Assembly: GCF_029846175.1 (NCBI RefSeq)
Contig: NZ_JARWAC010000015.1
Span: 124,001-188,000 of the forward strand
DNA length: 64,000 nt
Direction: 5' to 3'
DNA from: Sphaerisporangium sp. TRM90804
GTDB lineage: Bacteria > Actinomycetota > Actinomycetes > Streptosporangiales > Streptosporangiaceae
In this document: positions 34,477-44,046 of the stretch, in pieces
How the letters are laid out: the number at the start of each line of letters is the position of its first letter
How positions within the stretch are numbered: position 1 is the stretch's first letter
The notes under the pieces: generated by a model
The model's input: only the letters and a program-made list of their open reading frames with translations
Told to the model about the DNA's origin: nothing
Database searches by the model: none
Translations under genes and position numbers: made by a program

Positions 34477-35652
34477 CTACTCGCCCAGCAGGGCGTCCAC
34501 GAAGACCTCGGCGTCGAACGGCGCCAGGTCGTCGGGGCCCTCGCCGAGCCCCACCAGCTTGACCGGCACGCCCAGCTCGCGCTGGACCGAGATCACGATG
34601 CCGCCCTTGGCCGTGCCGTCGAGCTTGGTGAGCACGATGCCGGTGACGTTCACCACCTCGGCGAACACCTGGGCCTGCCGCATGCCGTTCTGGCCGGTGG
34701 TGGCGTCGAGCACCAGCAGCACCTCGTCGACCGCGGCCTTCTTCTCCACGACCCGCTTGACCTTGCCCAGCTCGTCCATCAGGCCGGTCTTGGTGTGCAG
34801 ACGGCCGGCGGTGTCGACGATCACGACGTCGACGTTGTCGTCGATGCCCCTGCTGACGGCGTCGAAAGCCACGGAGGCGGGGTCGGCGCCCTCGTCCTTG
34901 CGCACGACCTCCGCGCCGACGCGCTCGCCCCAGGTCTGGAGCTGGTCGGCGGCGGCGGCGCGGAAGGTGTCGGCCGCGCCCAGCAGGACCGTGCGGCCGT
35001 CACCGATCAGCGAGCGGGCGAGCTTGCCGGTGGTCGTGGTCTTGCCGGTGCCGTTGACGCCGACCACCAGCACGACGGCGGGCCGCCCGCCGTGCGGCTC
35101 GGTGCGCAGCGTGCGGTCCATGTCGGCGCCGACCTGGGTGAGGAGCTGCTCGCGCAGCAGCGCGCGCACCTCGTCGTGCGAGCGCGAGCCGAGCACCTTG
35201 ACCTTGGTGCGCAGCTCCTCGACGATCGCCCGCGCGGGCGCCACGCCCATGTCGGCGCTGATCAGCTTGTCCTCGATCTCGTCCCAGGCGTCGTCGTCGA
35301 GGCGGTCGCGCGACAGCAGCTCCAGCAGCCCCCTGCCCAGGGAGGTCTGCGAGCGGGCGAGCCGGGCGCGCAGCCGCGCCATGCGGCCGGCGGACGGCGG
35401 CGGGATCTCGATGACGGGCGCCGGGGGCGCCACGGGCTCCACCGGCCTGGCGGGCGGCGGCACGGTGGTGGTCGCGGCGTCGTCCTCGACCACCCCGGCG
35501 GCCGGGGCCCGTTCCTGCTCAGGGGCGGCCGGCGGCGGGGGCGCGACCGGTGGGGCGTGCCTGTCCCTGGGCCTGAAGAGCAGGAGCATGCCGCCCACCG
35601 CGAGGACCGCGATGAGGAGGACGATCAGAATGATGCCGAGATACCCATCCAC
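34477..35652 (-). CDS. ftsY: Signal recognition particle receptor FtsY
   Basis: 391 residues. One N-terminal membrane segment (LGIILIVLLIAVLAVGGMLL) and a Pro/Ala-rich linker precede the NG domain: G1 GVNGTGKTTTTGKLA, DTAGRLHTK and TKLDGTAKGG. It receives SRP-ribosome complexes at the membrane and, with Ffh, hands nascent membrane proteins to the Sec channel. GTG start at 35652. It follows smc by 104 bases on the same strand, the conserved actinobacterial order. Confidence 0.96.
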   Translation of the reverse strand: MDGYLGIILIVLLIAVLAVGGMLLLFRPRDRHAPPVAPPPPAAPEQERAPAAGVVEDDAATTTVPPPARPVEPVAPPAPVIEIPPPSAGRMARLRARLARSQTSLGRGLLELLSRDRLDDDAWDEIEDKLISADMGVAPARAIVEELRTKVKVLGSRSHDEVRALLREQLLTQVGADMDRTLRTEPHGGRPAVVLVVGVNGTGKTTTTGKLARSLIGDGRTVLLGAADTFRAAAADQLQTWGERVGAEVVRKDEGADPASVAFDAVSRGIDDNVDVVIVDTAGRLHTKTGLMDELGKVKRVVEKKAAVDEVLLVLDATTGQNGMRQAQVFAEVVNVTGIVLTKLDGTAKGGIVISVQRELGVPVKLVGLGEGPDDLAPFDAEVFVDALLGE

Positions 35653-35756
35653 AAGAAGTCAGTTTCCCAGACGGCCGGGCATGGTCGGGCCTCGGCTCGC
35701 CCACACCGCTCCGCTTATCACGACATTTCGTGACCTATCCGGTGGAACGCGGGCGG

Positions 35757-38700
35757 TCAGGCGGTCTCGCGCTCCCGCAGCCGCTGACTGACGACCTGCG
35801 TGACGCCGTCCCCGCGCATGCTCACGCCGTACAGCGCGTCGGCGATCTCCATGGTGCGCTTCTGGTGGGTGATGACGATGAGCTGCGAGCTCTGCCTCAG
35901 CTCCTCGAACAACGTGAGCAGGCGCTGGGTGTTGGTGTCGTCGAGCGCCGCCTCCACCTCGTCCATGACGTAGAACGGCGACGGCCGCGCCTTGAAGATG
36001 GAGATCAGGAACGCGACGGCGGTCAGCGAGCGCTCCCCGCCCGACAGCAGCGACAGGCGCTTGACCTTCTTGCCGGGCGGCCTCGCCTCGACGTCCACGC
36101 CCGTGGTGAGCATGTCGGACGGCTCGGTGAGCACCAGGCGCCCCTCGCCGCCGGGGAAGACCCGCCCGAAGATGGCCTCGAACTCCCGGGCGACGTCCTC
36201 ATAGGCCGCCGAGAAGACCTGTTCGACGCGCTCGTCGACCTCCTTGACGACGGTGAGCAGGTCGCGCCGGGTCTTGCGCAGGTCTTCGAGCTGGGAGTTG
36301 AGGAAGGCGTGCCGCTCCTCCAGGGCCGCGAACTCCTCCAGGGCCAGCGGGTTGACCTTGCCGAGCTGGTTCATCTGCTTCTCGGCGATCCTGGCCCGCT
36401 TCTCCTGCTCCGCGCGGTCGTACGGAGCTGGCTCGCCGTCGGGGCCGGGCACCGCCTGATCGGGGCCGTACTCGGCCACCAGGGACTCCACCTCGACGCC
36501 GTACTCGTCCATGGCGCGGGTCTGGAGCTGCTCCAGGCGCAGGCGCTGCTCGGTGCGGGCCACCTCGCTGCCGTGTACGCGATTGACCAGCCCGTCGAGC
36601 TCGGCGGACAGCTCGCGCACCCGCACGCGCACGGCCTTGAGCTCGGCGTCGACCTCGCCGCGGGCCCGCTCGGCCTCCTCGCGCTCGCCGGCGGCCAGGG
36701 CCAGGGAGACCTCCAGTGCCTCCAGCGCCCGCCCGGCGTCGCGCACGACGGCCTCGGCCACGCGGGCCTGCGCCCGGCGCCGCTCACGCAGCGCGGCGGC
36801 GCCCGCGCGCTCCTCGCGCTCGCGGCGGGCCGCCCGCATGAGCTGGTCGGCGCGGCCGTGCAGCCCTCTGACCCGCTCCTCGGCCGTGCGGACGGCGAGG
36901 CGGGCCTCCATCTCGGCCTGCCGGGTGACCGCGCAGACGGCCGCCAGCTCGTCACGCGTCTCGGTGGTGGGCTCGGCCGTCAGCTCGTCGGCGTACTCGG
37001 CCTCGGCGAGGTTCTCCTCCAGCTCGACGACCCCGGCGAGGTGGTGGTCGCGCGCCGCCTCGGCGGCGGCGACGCTCCTGGCCAGGCGCTCGCCCTCCTC
37101 GCGCGCGGCGACGGCCGCCGCGTCGAGCTGGGCCAGCCGCCGCGCCCCGGCGGCGACCCGCTGGTCGGCCTCGCGCTGCCGGGCCCGCACGGTGTCGAGC
37201 GCGGCACGCGCCGCGCTCACCCCCGCCTGGGCGCCGTCGACGGCCGTCTGGGCCTGGCCCGCCATCGCCTGTGCGGCCTCCAGGGCGGCCTGGGCCGCGC
37301 GCTCGGCCTCCGCGGCCTCCTCCAGGGCGGCGGCGCGCACCTCGGCGGTGGCGCCCGCGGCCTCGAGGTCGGCGATCGCCTGGTCGAGGGCCGTGCGCAC
37401 CTGCAGCACCGAGGAGCCGCCCCCTGAGCCGCCCTTGGCGTAGTAGGCGCCGACGAGATCGCCCGACCAGGTGACGGCCCGCAGGTCGGGGCGCTGCTCC
37501 ACCAGCTTGCGCGCCACGGTGACGTCGTCGGCCACGACGACGCCGTGCATCAGCGACTCCACGGCGGGGCGCAAGGAGTCGGGCACCGTGAGGAGATCGG
37601 CCGCCCACCGGGCGCCGTCGACGGCCTGGGGCCGGGAGGCGGCGGCGCCCGAGGCGACGACGAGGCCGGCGCTGCCGGCGTCGTCGGACCGCAGCAGCTC
37701 GATGGCGTCCACGGCGGTCGACAGCGACTCGACCGCCACGGCCTCGGCCGCGGCGCCGAGCACCGCGGCCACCGCCGGCTCGGCCCCCGGCTCGACCGAC
37801 ATCATCGCGGCCAGCGGCCCGAGCACGCCGGAGAGCCCGGCCGCCAGCAGCGCGGCGCCTCCGTCGGCGCCCTGGGACAGGCCCATGCGCAGGGCGTCGC
37901 GCCGGGCCTCCAGGGCGGCGATCGCCCGCTGGGCCTCCTGGTCGGCGCCGCGGGCGGCGGCCACGGCCGAACGCGCCGCGGCCAGGGCGCCGCGCGGGCC
38001 CTCCACCGCGGCCTTGGCCTCCTGCGCCGCCGCACGGGCCTCCTCGACCGCGGCGGAGGCCTGCTCGGCGTCCTGCTGCGCCTTCGCCAGCTCGGCGGCG
38101 AGCGACGGGTCTGCGGCGGGCTCGGCGAGCTGCAGGGCGTCGTGCTCCTCGCGGGCGCGCTCGCCGCGCTGCCGGGCCTCCTCGACCGCCTTGGCCAGGC
38201 GCCCGATCTCCTCCTCCGCGGCCCGGGCGCGCCCGCGCACCGCCGCGACCTCGCCACGCAGGCGGGCCAGGCCCTCGCGCCGGTCGGCCGCGGCCCTGGC
38301 CTCGGCCGCCAGCCGCCGCTCCTCGGCGGCCAGGGCGCTCTCGGCGTCGGAACGGCGGTCGACCGCCTGCTGGAGGATCTCCTCGGCCTGCTCGACCTCG
38401 GCCGCCAGCGCCTGCTCGCGCTCGCGCACCTCGGCGGCCTCGCGCTCGTAGTCCTCGGGGTCGCGCCCGCGCCGCTCGATGGAGGCGGCCTCGACCGCGT
38501 GGCGGTGCCGCTCGGCGGCCACGGTGCGGACGCTGTGCAGACGCTCCTTCAGGCCGGCCAGCCGGTAGTAGGTCTCCTGCGCGGCGGCCAGACGCGGCTG
38601 GACGGCGCCCTCGGCGGCCTCCAGCTCGGCCTCGCGGGCCTGGCCGCGCGCCAGGTCGCCCTCGACCTCCGTGCGCCTGGCCTGGACGGCGGCCTCGTCG

Positions 38701-39437
38701 GCAGCCTCGCGGTCGAGGTGGGTGCGCAACCGGACGACGTCGTCGGCGAGCAGGCGCAGGCGGGCGTCACGCAGGTCGGCCTGGATCACCGCCGCCTTGC
38801 GCGCGATCTCGGCCTGGCGGCCCAGCGGCTTGAGCTGGCGGCGCAGCTCGGTGGCGAGGTCTTGCACGCGGGTGAGGTTGGCCTGCATGGCGTCGAGCTT
38901 GCGGAGCGCCTTCTCCTTGCGCTTGCGGTGCTTCAGGACGCCCGCGGCCTCCTCGATGAAGGCCCTGCGCTCCTCGGGCCCGGCGTGCAGCACGGTGTCG
39001 AGCTGGCCCTGGCCGACGATGACGTGCATCTCGCGGCCGATGCCGGAGTCGGACAGCAGCTCCTGGATGTCCAGCAGGCGGCAGGTGTCGCCGTTGATGG
39101 CGTACTCGCTCTGGCCCGACCGGAACATCAGCCGGCTGATCGTGACCTCGGTGTAGTCGATGGGGAGTGCGCCGTCGGTGTTGTCGATCGTCAGCGTGAC
39201 CTCGGCGCGCCCGAGCGGCGGGCGGGATGAGGTGCCGGCGAAGATGACGTCCTCCATCTTGCCGCCGCGCAGCGACTTCGCGCTGTGCTCGCCCATGACC
39301 CAGGCCAGGGCGTCGACGACGTTGGACTTGCCCGAGCCGTTCGGCCCCACCACGCAGGTGATGCCCGGCTCGAACCGCAGGGCGGTCGCCGAGGCGAAGG
39401 ACTTGAAGCCGCGCAGCGTGAGGTTCTTGAGATACAC
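35757..39437 (-). CDS. smc: Chromosome segregation ATPase SMC
   Basis: 1226 residues, full length. The N-terminal head has Walker A GPNGSGKSNVVDALAW; two long coiled coils flank a hinge around residues 510-660 (GLSGVLGPLAAMMSVEPGAE); the C-terminal head has the signature LSGGERSLTAVAF and Walker B FYVMDEVEAALDD. With ScpA and ScpB it loads at the origin and aligns chromosome arms. GTG start at 39437. Alanine/glutamate-rich coiled coils give long open frames on the other strand that are not genes. Confidence 0.97.
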   Translation of the reverse strand: MYLKNLTLRGFKSFASATALRFEPGITCVVGPNGSGKSNVVDALAWVMGEHSAKSLRGGKMEDVIFAGTSSRPPLGRAEVTLTIDNTDGALPIDYTEVTISRLMFRSGQSEYAINGDTCRLLDIQELLSDSGIGREMHVIVGQGQLDTVLHAGPEERRAFIEEAAGVLKHRKRKEKALRKLDAMQANLTRVQDLATELRRQLKPLGRQAEIARKAAVIQADLRDARLRLLADDVVRLRTHLDREAADEAAVQARRTEVEGDLARGQAREAELEAAEGAVQPRLAAAQETYYRLAGLKERLHSVRTVAAERHRHAVEAASIERRGRDPEDYEREAAEVREREQALAAEVEQAEEILQQAVDRRSDAESALAAEERRLAAEARAAADRREGLARLRGEVAAVRGRARAAEEEIGRLAKAVEEARQRGERAREEHDALQLAEPAADPSLAAELAKAQQDAEQASAAVEEARAAAQEAKAAVEGPRGALAAARSAVAAARGADQEAQRAIAALEARRDALRMGLSQGADGGAALLAAGLSGVLGPLAAMMSVEPGAEPAVAAVLGAAAEAVAVESLSTAVDAIELLRSDDAGSAGLVVASGAAASRPQAVDGARWAADLLTVPDSLRPAVESLMHGVVVADDVTVARKLVEQRPDLRAVTWSGDLVGAYYAKGGSGGGSSVLQVRTALDQAIADLEAAGATAEVRAAALEEAAEAERAAQAALEAAQAMAGQAQTAVDGAQAGVSAARAALDTVRARQREADQRVAAGARRLAQLDAAAVAAREEGERLARSVAAAEAARDHHLAGVVELEENLAEAEYADELTAEPTTETRDELAAVCAVTRQAEMEARLAVRTAEERVRGLHGRADQLMRAARREREERAGAAALRERRRAQARVAEAVVRDAGRALEALEVSLALAAGEREEAERARGEVDAELKAVRVRVRELSAELDGLVNRVHGSEVARTEQRLRLEQLQTRAMDEYGVEVESLVAEYGPDQAVPGPDGEPAPYDRAEQEKRARIAEKQMNQLGKVNPLALEEFAALEERHAFLNSQLEDLRKTRRDLLTVVKEVDERVEQVFSAAYEDVAREFEAIFGRVFPGGEGRLVLTEPSDMLTTGVDVEARPPGKKVKRLSLLSGGERSLTAVAFLISIFKARPSPFYVMDEVEAALDDTNTQRLLTLFEELRQSSQLIVITHQKRTMEIADALYGVSMRGDGVTQVVSQRLRERETA

Positions 39438-39614
39438 CCGCCGCCTCCCCGTCTGCTGCGGGACCGCCGGAAGGCTCTCCGGCCGATCCCTGCGGGGCAG
39501 ACTACCGGCTCAGGAGTCGACAGGAGTCACTCTGAGGAGCCTTGACGGGGAGAGACGGCCTACGCGGGCCCCTGGGCGCGCCGGAGGCCGGCGTCGCCGG
39601 ATGGGGAAATGACA

Positions 39615-39639
39615 AGGGACGCCTTTGCGGGGCGTCCCT
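39615..39639 (-). terminator. Terminator after the small coiled-coil gene
   Basis: AGGGACGCC-TTTGCGG-GGCGTCCCT forms a perfect 9-bp stem 25 bases after the stop, followed on the minus strand by TTGTCATTTCCCC. It probably ends transcription before smc, which then needs its own promoter. Confidence 0.7.
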
Positions 39640-39663
39640 GACGGTGTACTGCCGCACCGAACC

Positions 39664-39855
39664 TCAGGTGAGGGCCGGCTCGCGGTCCTGCAGACGGGTG
39701 AACGCCTCGTCGCGCGACTGCGCGAGCGCGTCGTTCTGGGCCTGGAGCCTTGTGAGCTCAGCCTCGAGATCACGGATTCGCTGCTGGAGACGGCGAACTT
39801 CCGAGACCATACGAGGGTCGAGACCGCCGACGTGGCCGAGTAGAGCCTTCGCCAT
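39664..39855 (-). CDS. Small coiled-coil protein (63 aa), conserved in actinobacteria
   Basis: The product begins MAKALLGHVGGLDPRMVSEV and continues as a coiled coil (RRLQQRIRDLEAELTRLQAQ). I recognise this as a short conserved actinobacterial protein of unknown function; it has no catalytic motif. ATG 39855 has GGAGG ten bases upstream. It stands alone between the acylphosphatase gene and smc, with an AT-richer upstream region and its own terminator. Confidence 0.8.
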   Translation of the reverse strand: MAKALLGHVGGLDPRMVSEVRRLQQRIRDLEAELTRLQAQNDALAQSRDEAFTRLQDREPALT

Positions 39856-40044
39856 GGTTAAGGGTCCTCCACGCTGAGTGACCAAACTGGGTCGCGCACT
39901 TCTTGCCGCGGGAGGGGTGCGCGTGTTTCCTCTCAAGAGTCGCACCGGCGATGGAGGCGGTCAAGTTGAACGCTCCCCATGAATACACCAATGGGCACTC
40001 CCGACATGTAAATATACACCATTTAAGGGGTTTCAGGGAAGCGG

Positions 40045-40344
40045 CTAGCGCTCCACAAAACCACCGAAATCACCGCGAACCGCCGACCAGCGCTCCACCA
40101 CGACGTCGACCCGGCCGGGGGTCGTACCGCCCCTGAGCAGGGCGAGGAGCCGCTCGCAGGCCTCGCGCGGCCCCTCGGCGACTACCTCCACGCGGCCGTC
40201 GGCGAGGTTGGACGCCGAGCCCACCAGCCCGAGCTCCAGCGCCCGCGCGCGCGTCCACCAGCGGAAACCGACCCCCTGAACCCGGCCGCGCACCCACGCG
40301 TTGAGCCGTACCCGACCCGAGTCGACGCCGCCGGGGGCGCTCAC
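40045..40344 (-). CDS. acyP: Acylphosphatase
   Basis: 99 residues. The phosphate-binding loop [11 protein letters not shown] holds the catalytic R28, and N46 in [13 protein letters not shown] is the second catalytic residue. It hydrolyses acyl phosphates such as acetyl or carbamoyl phosphate in the cytoplasm. The GTG start at 40344 shares GTGA with the mutM stop, so it is coupled to mutM. It is the usual neighbour of mutM and smc in actinobacteria. Confidence 0.92.
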   Translation of the reverse strand: MSAPGGVDSGRVRLNAWVRGRVQGVGFRWWTRARALELGLVGSASNLADGRVEVVAEGPREACERLLALLRGGTTPGRVDVVVERWSAVRGDFGGFVER

Positions 40345-41195
40345 GCCGCCGTCCGAGGTTGACAACGGGGGCAACTGAAGGAGGACCTGTTCATAAAGGC
40401 CTCCCGCCGGACCGCGCCGCCGCAGCGGGCGCACGGCTCCCCCTCCCGGCCGTACACGTTGAGCGACCGGTCGAAGTAGCCGCTCTCGCCGTTCACGTTG
40501 ACGTACAGGCTGTCGAACGAGGTGCCGCCCTGGCCGAGGGCCTCGCCCATCACCTCGCGGACCGCCGCCAGCAGCTCGTCGATCTTCGGCCGGGTGAGCG
40601 CCCGAGTGGGGAAGCCGCCGTGCAAGCGGGCCCGCCACAGCGCCTCGTCGGCGTAGATGTTGCCCACCCCGCTGATCAGCGACTGATCGAGCAGCGCCCG
40701 CTTGACCTCGGTCTGCCGGGAGGCCAGCCGCAGCGCGAACGCGTCGTCGTCGAAGGCCTCCTCAAGGGGGTCGGCCGCGATGTGCGCGATGGGCTCTGGC
40801 ACCGGACGCGCCAGCGGCGCCATGGGGGCCACCAGCAGGTGCCCGAACGTGCGCTGGTCGACGAAGCGCAGCTCGGGGCCGTCGTCGGAGAAGGCCAGCC
40901 GCACGCGCAGGTGCTTCTCCAGCGGCGAGCCCGGGTCGACGACCAGGAGCTGCCCGCTCATGCCGAGGTGGGCCAGCAGCGCGTCGGAGGCGTCCAGCGG
41001 CATCCACAGGTACTTGCCGCGGCGCTCCGCGGAGGTCACCGTGCGGCCCGCGAGCCGTCCGACGAACTCCGCCGACCCGGGCACGTGCCTGCGGACGGCG
41101 CGCGGGTGCAGGACCTCGGCCATCACGATGGTGCGGCCGGCGACCCAGCGGGCGAGCCCGCGCCGCACCACCTCGACCTCCGGCAGTTCGGGCAT
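40341..41195 (-). CDS. mutM: Formamidopyrimidine-DNA glycosylase
   Basis: 284 residues. The N-terminal [14 protein letters not shown] carries the catalytic Pro2 and Glu3, and the C-terminal zinc finger is CARCGG...CPRC. The H2TH region ([20 protein letters not shown]) is intact. It removes 8-oxoguanine and ring-opened purines and nicks the abasic site. ATG 41195 is five bases after the rnc stop; the two and the acylphosphatase gene form a tight operon. Confidence 0.96.
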   Translation of the reverse strand: MPELPEVEVVRRGLARWVAGRTIVMAEVLHPRAVRRHVPGSAEFVGRLAGRTVTSAERRGKYLWMPLDASDALLAHLGMSGQLLVVDPGSPLEKHLRVRLAFSDDGPELRFVDQRTFGHLLVAPMAPLARPVPEPIAHIAADPLEEAFDDDAFALRLASRQTEVKRALLDQSLISGVGNIYADEALWRARLHGGFPTRALTRPKIDELLAAVREVMGEALGQGGTSFDSLYVNVNGESGYFDRSLNVYGREGEPCARCGGAVRREAFMNRSSFSCPRCQPRTAA

Positions 41196-41199
41196 GGCG

Positions 41200-41946
41200 T
41201 CAGGTGGTCGCCTTCTCCAGCTTCTGCTGGGCCTCGCCGCGCGCGCGGATGGCGTTCCAGGCGGCCTCGGCGGCCTGCTGCTCGGCCTCCTTCTTGCTGC
41301 GCCCGGCGCCCGAGCCGTACTCCTGGCCGCCGACCCGCACGACGGCGGTGAACGACTTGGCGTGGTCGGGCCCGCTCTCGTCGACGTGGTACTCGGGGAC
41401 GCCGAGCATCTCGGAGGCGGTCAGCTCCTGCAGGGAGGTCTTCCAGTCGAGCCCGGCGCCGAGGGAGGCGGAGCGCTTGATCAGCGGGTCGAACAGCAGG
41501 TGGACGACGCGGAACGCCTCGTCGAGCCCTTTGTCGACGTACACGGCGCCGATCACGGCTTCCAGGGTGTCGGCCAGGATGGACGACTTGTCGCGGCCGC
41601 CGGTGCCCTCCTCGCCCCGGCCGAGCCGGGTGAACCGGCCGAGGTCGAGCGCGCGGGCGACGTCGGCGAGCGCCCTCATGTTGACGACCGCGGCCCGCAG
41701 TTTGGCCAGCTGCCCCTCGGGCAGGTCGGGATGGCCGCGGAACAGGGTGTCGGTGACCACCAGGCCCAGCACGGAGTCGCCCAGGAACTCCAGGCGCTCG
41801 TTGGTGGGCAGGCCACCGTTCTCGTAAGCGTAGGAGCGGTGGGTCAGCGCCCGCTCCAGCAATGCCTCGTCCAGCTCGATGGCGAGCTCACGGCCGAGCT
41901 CGTCTCTCGCGATCTCTACGGGTACCGGCTTTCCACCTGCGGCCAC
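41200..41946 (-). CDS. rnc: Ribonuclease III
   Basis: 248 residues. The RNase III signature [10 protein letters not shown] is at 49-58, with the second metal-binding stretch [15 protein letters not shown], and a double-stranded-RNA-binding domain covers about 165-240 ([19 protein letters not shown]). It processes rRNA precursors and structured mRNAs. GTG start. The 233-base gap to rpmF contains a strong hairpin, so rnc-mutM-acyP may be transcribed separately from rpmF. Confidence 0.97.
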   Translation of the reverse strand: MAAGGKPVPVEIARDELGRELAIELDEALLERALTHRSYAYENGGLPTNERLEFLGDSVLGLVVTDTLFRGHPDLPEGQLAKLRAAVVNMRALADVARALDLGRFTRLGRGEEGTGGRDKSSILADTLEAVIGAVYVDKGLDEAFRVVHLLFDPLIKRSASLGAGLDWKTSLQELTASEMLGVPEYHVDESGPDHAKSFTAVVRVGGQEYGSGAGRSKKEAEQQAAEAAWNAIRARGEAQQKLEKATT

Positions 41947-42128
41947 GTCTCCTCCTCGGACGCAATTCTCCGGCCGTCACGCGAATTCGTCACGACCATG
42001 GTCGCGATGGCGGATGGAACGCGGGAAATGCCCGAAAACGTGGTGGACGCCGGGAGATTGCGGCAATCCGGCGCCCACCACGGCCGCGGGCGAACCGCCA
42101 CCGCACGCCTGCGCGGAGGTCGGTCTAC

Positions 42129-42155
42129 CCGGCCGGATGACGGGCATCCGGCCGG
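42129..42155 (-). terminator. Terminator-like hairpin after rpmF
   Basis: CCGGCCGGATG-ACGGG-CATCCGGCCGG is a perfect 11-bp stem 25 bases after the rpmF stop. There is no T-run, common for actinobacterial terminators. Confidence 0.65.
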
Positions 42156-42179
42156 CTCACCGGCCGCCGCGGGCGTGAA

Positions 42180-42359
42180 TCAGGCCGACGGCTCGATGAC
42201 CTGACGGCGGTTGTACGTGCCGCAGGTCGGGCATGCCACGTGCGGCAGCTTCGGCGACCTGCACTGGTTGCACTTAACGAGCGCCGGCGCGGCGGTCTTC
42301 CACTGCGCGCGGCGGGAGCGGGTGTTGCTCCGCGACATCTTCCGCTTCGGGACGGCCAC
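42180..42359 (-). CDS. rpmF: 50S ribosomal protein L32, zinc-binding type
   Basis: 59 residues beginning [20 protein letters not shown], the canonical L32 start, with four zinc-binding cysteines (C30, C33, C43, C46: CNQC and CPTC). GTG 42359 is one base after the yceD stop, and its ribosome site GGAGGG lies inside the end of yceD, so the two are coupled. This is the cysteine-containing paralogue type, normally the zinc-replete form. Confidence 0.97.
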   Translation of the reverse strand: MAVPKRKMSRSNTRSRRAQWKTAAPALVKCNQCRSPKLPHVACPTCGTYNRRQVIEPSA

Positions 42360-42360
42360 G

Positions 42361-42936
42361 TCAACCCTCCTGGTCCTTTTGGTTATCCGATGTTCTAAGG
42401 CCCTGCAACGCCGCCCAACGGGCGTCGGTCTTCTCGTGCCGGTGGTCAGAGCCGGCCTCGGCCAGCTTGGCACCGCATTCCGTGCAGAGCCCGGGGCAGT
42501 CGTCACCGCAGACCGGGCTCAACGGCAGTGCGAGCACCACCGCGTCGCGGAAGGTCGGCTCCAGATCGAGCAGTTCGCCGTCGAGGAGTGAGTCGTCTTC
42601 CGCGGCGTCCTCCGCCGAGTAGAAGTAGAGCTCCTGGAACCCGACCTCGATCTCCGAGGTCAGCGGATCCAGGCAACGCGAGCACTCTCCGCCGAGCGGC
42701 GCCCGCGCCGTGCCCGTGACGAGCACGCCCTCCATCACTGCCTCAAGCCGGAGTTCCAGCTCGACGTCGGCGCCCTGAGGGACGCCGATCATGCCGACGC
42801 CGAGGTTCGCCGGTGCCGGGAGTGCTCGGGCCGACTCGCGCATGGACCCCGGTCGCCGACCCAGATCGTGAGTGGAGATCACCCAGGGGGCTCGGGGGTC
42901 GAGGCTACGCAGTGTCTTCCCGATCTCTTGAGGCAT
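42361..42936 (-). CDS. yceD: YceD/DUF177 family protein, 23S rRNA accumulation factor-like
   Basis: 191 residues with the DUF177 pattern: [15 protein letters not shown], then [20 protein letters not shown] and [12 protein letters not shown]. In bacteria and chloroplasts this family is needed for normal 23S rRNA levels, and it is almost always encoded just before rpmF, as here. ATG 42936 with GGTGG upstream is preferred; the longer frame would need a TTG start. Confidence 0.9.
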   Translation of the reverse strand: MPQEIGKTLRSLDPRAPWVISTHDLGRRPGSMRESARALPAPANLGVGMIGVPQGADVELELRLEAVMEGVLVTGTARAPLGGECSRCLDPLTSEIEVGFQELYFYSAEDAAEDDSLLDGELLDLEPTFRDAVVLALPLSPVCGDDCPGLCTECGAKLAEAGSDHRHEKTDARWAALQGLRTSDNQKDQEG

Positions 42937-42984
42937 GGCGAACCACCGCCGTCGTACAAGGCCGATGAGCAACAATACCAGGGT

Positions 42985-43461
42985 TCAACCACGCAGCCGT
43001 TCGACCAGCATCCGGTGCACCAGATCGGGCACCAGGCCGGAAACGTCGCCGCCGTACCGCGCGATCTCCTTGAGCCTGCTCGACGACAGGAAGGAGTACT
43101 CGGGGTTGGTCGACATGAACAGCGTCTCCACGCCCGACATCCGGTAGTTCAGCTGGGCCATCTGCAACTCGTAGTCGAAGTCGCTGACCGCGCGCAGCCC
43201 CTTGACGATCGCCGGGATGCCCTGCTGCTTGCAGTAGTCGACCAGCAGGCCGTGGAACTTGTCCACGCGCACGTTGCCGTACTCCTTGGTCACCGCCTGG
43301 AGCGTCTCCACACGCTCCTCCACGGTGAACAGGCTCTTCTTCTCGACGTTGATCAGCACGGCGACCACGACCTCGTCGTACAACCTGGACGTGCGGCCGA
43401 TGATGTCGAGGTGACCGTTGGTGACGGGGTCGAAGGACCCCGGACAGACGACGCGACGCAA
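42985..43461 (-). CDS. coaD: Phosphopantetheine adenylyltransferase
   Basis: 158 residues. GSFDPVTNGHLDI holds the nucleotidyltransferase T/HxGH motif, GLLVDYCKQQGIPAIVKGLR binds phosphopantetheine, and SFLSSSRLKE is the C-terminal ATP site. It adds AMP to 4'-phosphopantetheine, the fourth step of coenzyme A synthesis. The start codon is TTG (43461) with GGGGG upstream. It follows rsmD by 15 bases in the standard order. Confidence 0.97.
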   Translation of the reverse strand: MRRVVCPGSFDPVTNGHLDIIGRTSRLYDEVVVAVLINVEKKSLFTVEERVETLQAVTKEYGNVRVDKFHGLLVDYCKQQGIPAIVKGLRAVSDFDYELQMAQLNYRMSGVETLFMSTNPEYSFLSSSRLKEIARYGGDVSGLVPDLVHRMLVERLRG

Positions 43462-43476
43462 GGTGTACCCCCAGTT

Positions 43477-44046
43477 TCACTGGTTCCCGGCGGCGCGACC
43501 GTACCAAACGGCCGCTTCGCCGTAGCGACGGACCCTCTCGGCCGCGAAGCCCCCGGGCCAGCGCAGGTCGCCGCCGCGTGACTCGCGCTCCACCGCGACC
43601 AGCGCGTCCTCGGCGAGCCAGCCGTTGTCGCGCAGGCCCTCCAGCACCCGCAGCACCATCGGGTCGGCGACCGCGTACGGCGGGTCGGCGAACACCAGGT
43701 CGAACGGCTCCGCGCACGGCCCCGCCACCACACGCTCGGCCCGGTCGGCCAGGACGACCGCCCCGGCCAGCCCGAGCGCCTCGACGTTCTGCCTGATGGT
43801 GCGCGCCGCCCGCGTGTCGGACTCCACCAGCGTGGCGTGCGCCGCGCCCCTGGACAACGCCTCCAGGCCCACCGCGCCCGACCCGGCGTACAGATCGAGC
43901 ACCCTGGCGTCGTCGAGCGAGCCCAGGAGGGAGCCGATCGTGGAGAACAGCCCTTCCCTGGCGCGGTCGCTGGTCGGCCGCGTACCGCGCCCCGGCGGCA
44001 CGGCGATGCGCCGCCCGCCCGCGCTCCCTGCGATGACTCGGGTCAC
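43477..44046 (-). CDS. rsmD: 16S rRNA (guanine966-N2)-methyltransferase
   Basis: 189 residues. The SAM-binding DLYAGSGAVGLEALSRG and catalytic FADPPY motifs are present, with the family N-terminus MTRVIAGSAGGRRI and TRPTSDRAREGLFSTI. It methylates G966 of 16S rRNA. The GTG at 44046 has GGGGAGA upstream; the longer frame is only a continuation into the GC-repeat region. It precedes coaD by 15 bases. Confidence 0.95.
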   Translation of the reverse strand: MTRVIAGSAGGRRIAVPPGRGTRPTSDRAREGLFSTIGSLLGSLDDARVLDLYAGSGAVGLEALSRGAAHATLVESDTRAARTIRQNVEALGLAGAVVLADRAERVVAGPCAEPFDLVFADPPYAVADPMVLRVLEGLRDNGWLAEDALVAVERESRGGDLRWPGGFAAERVRRYGEAAVWYGRAAGNQ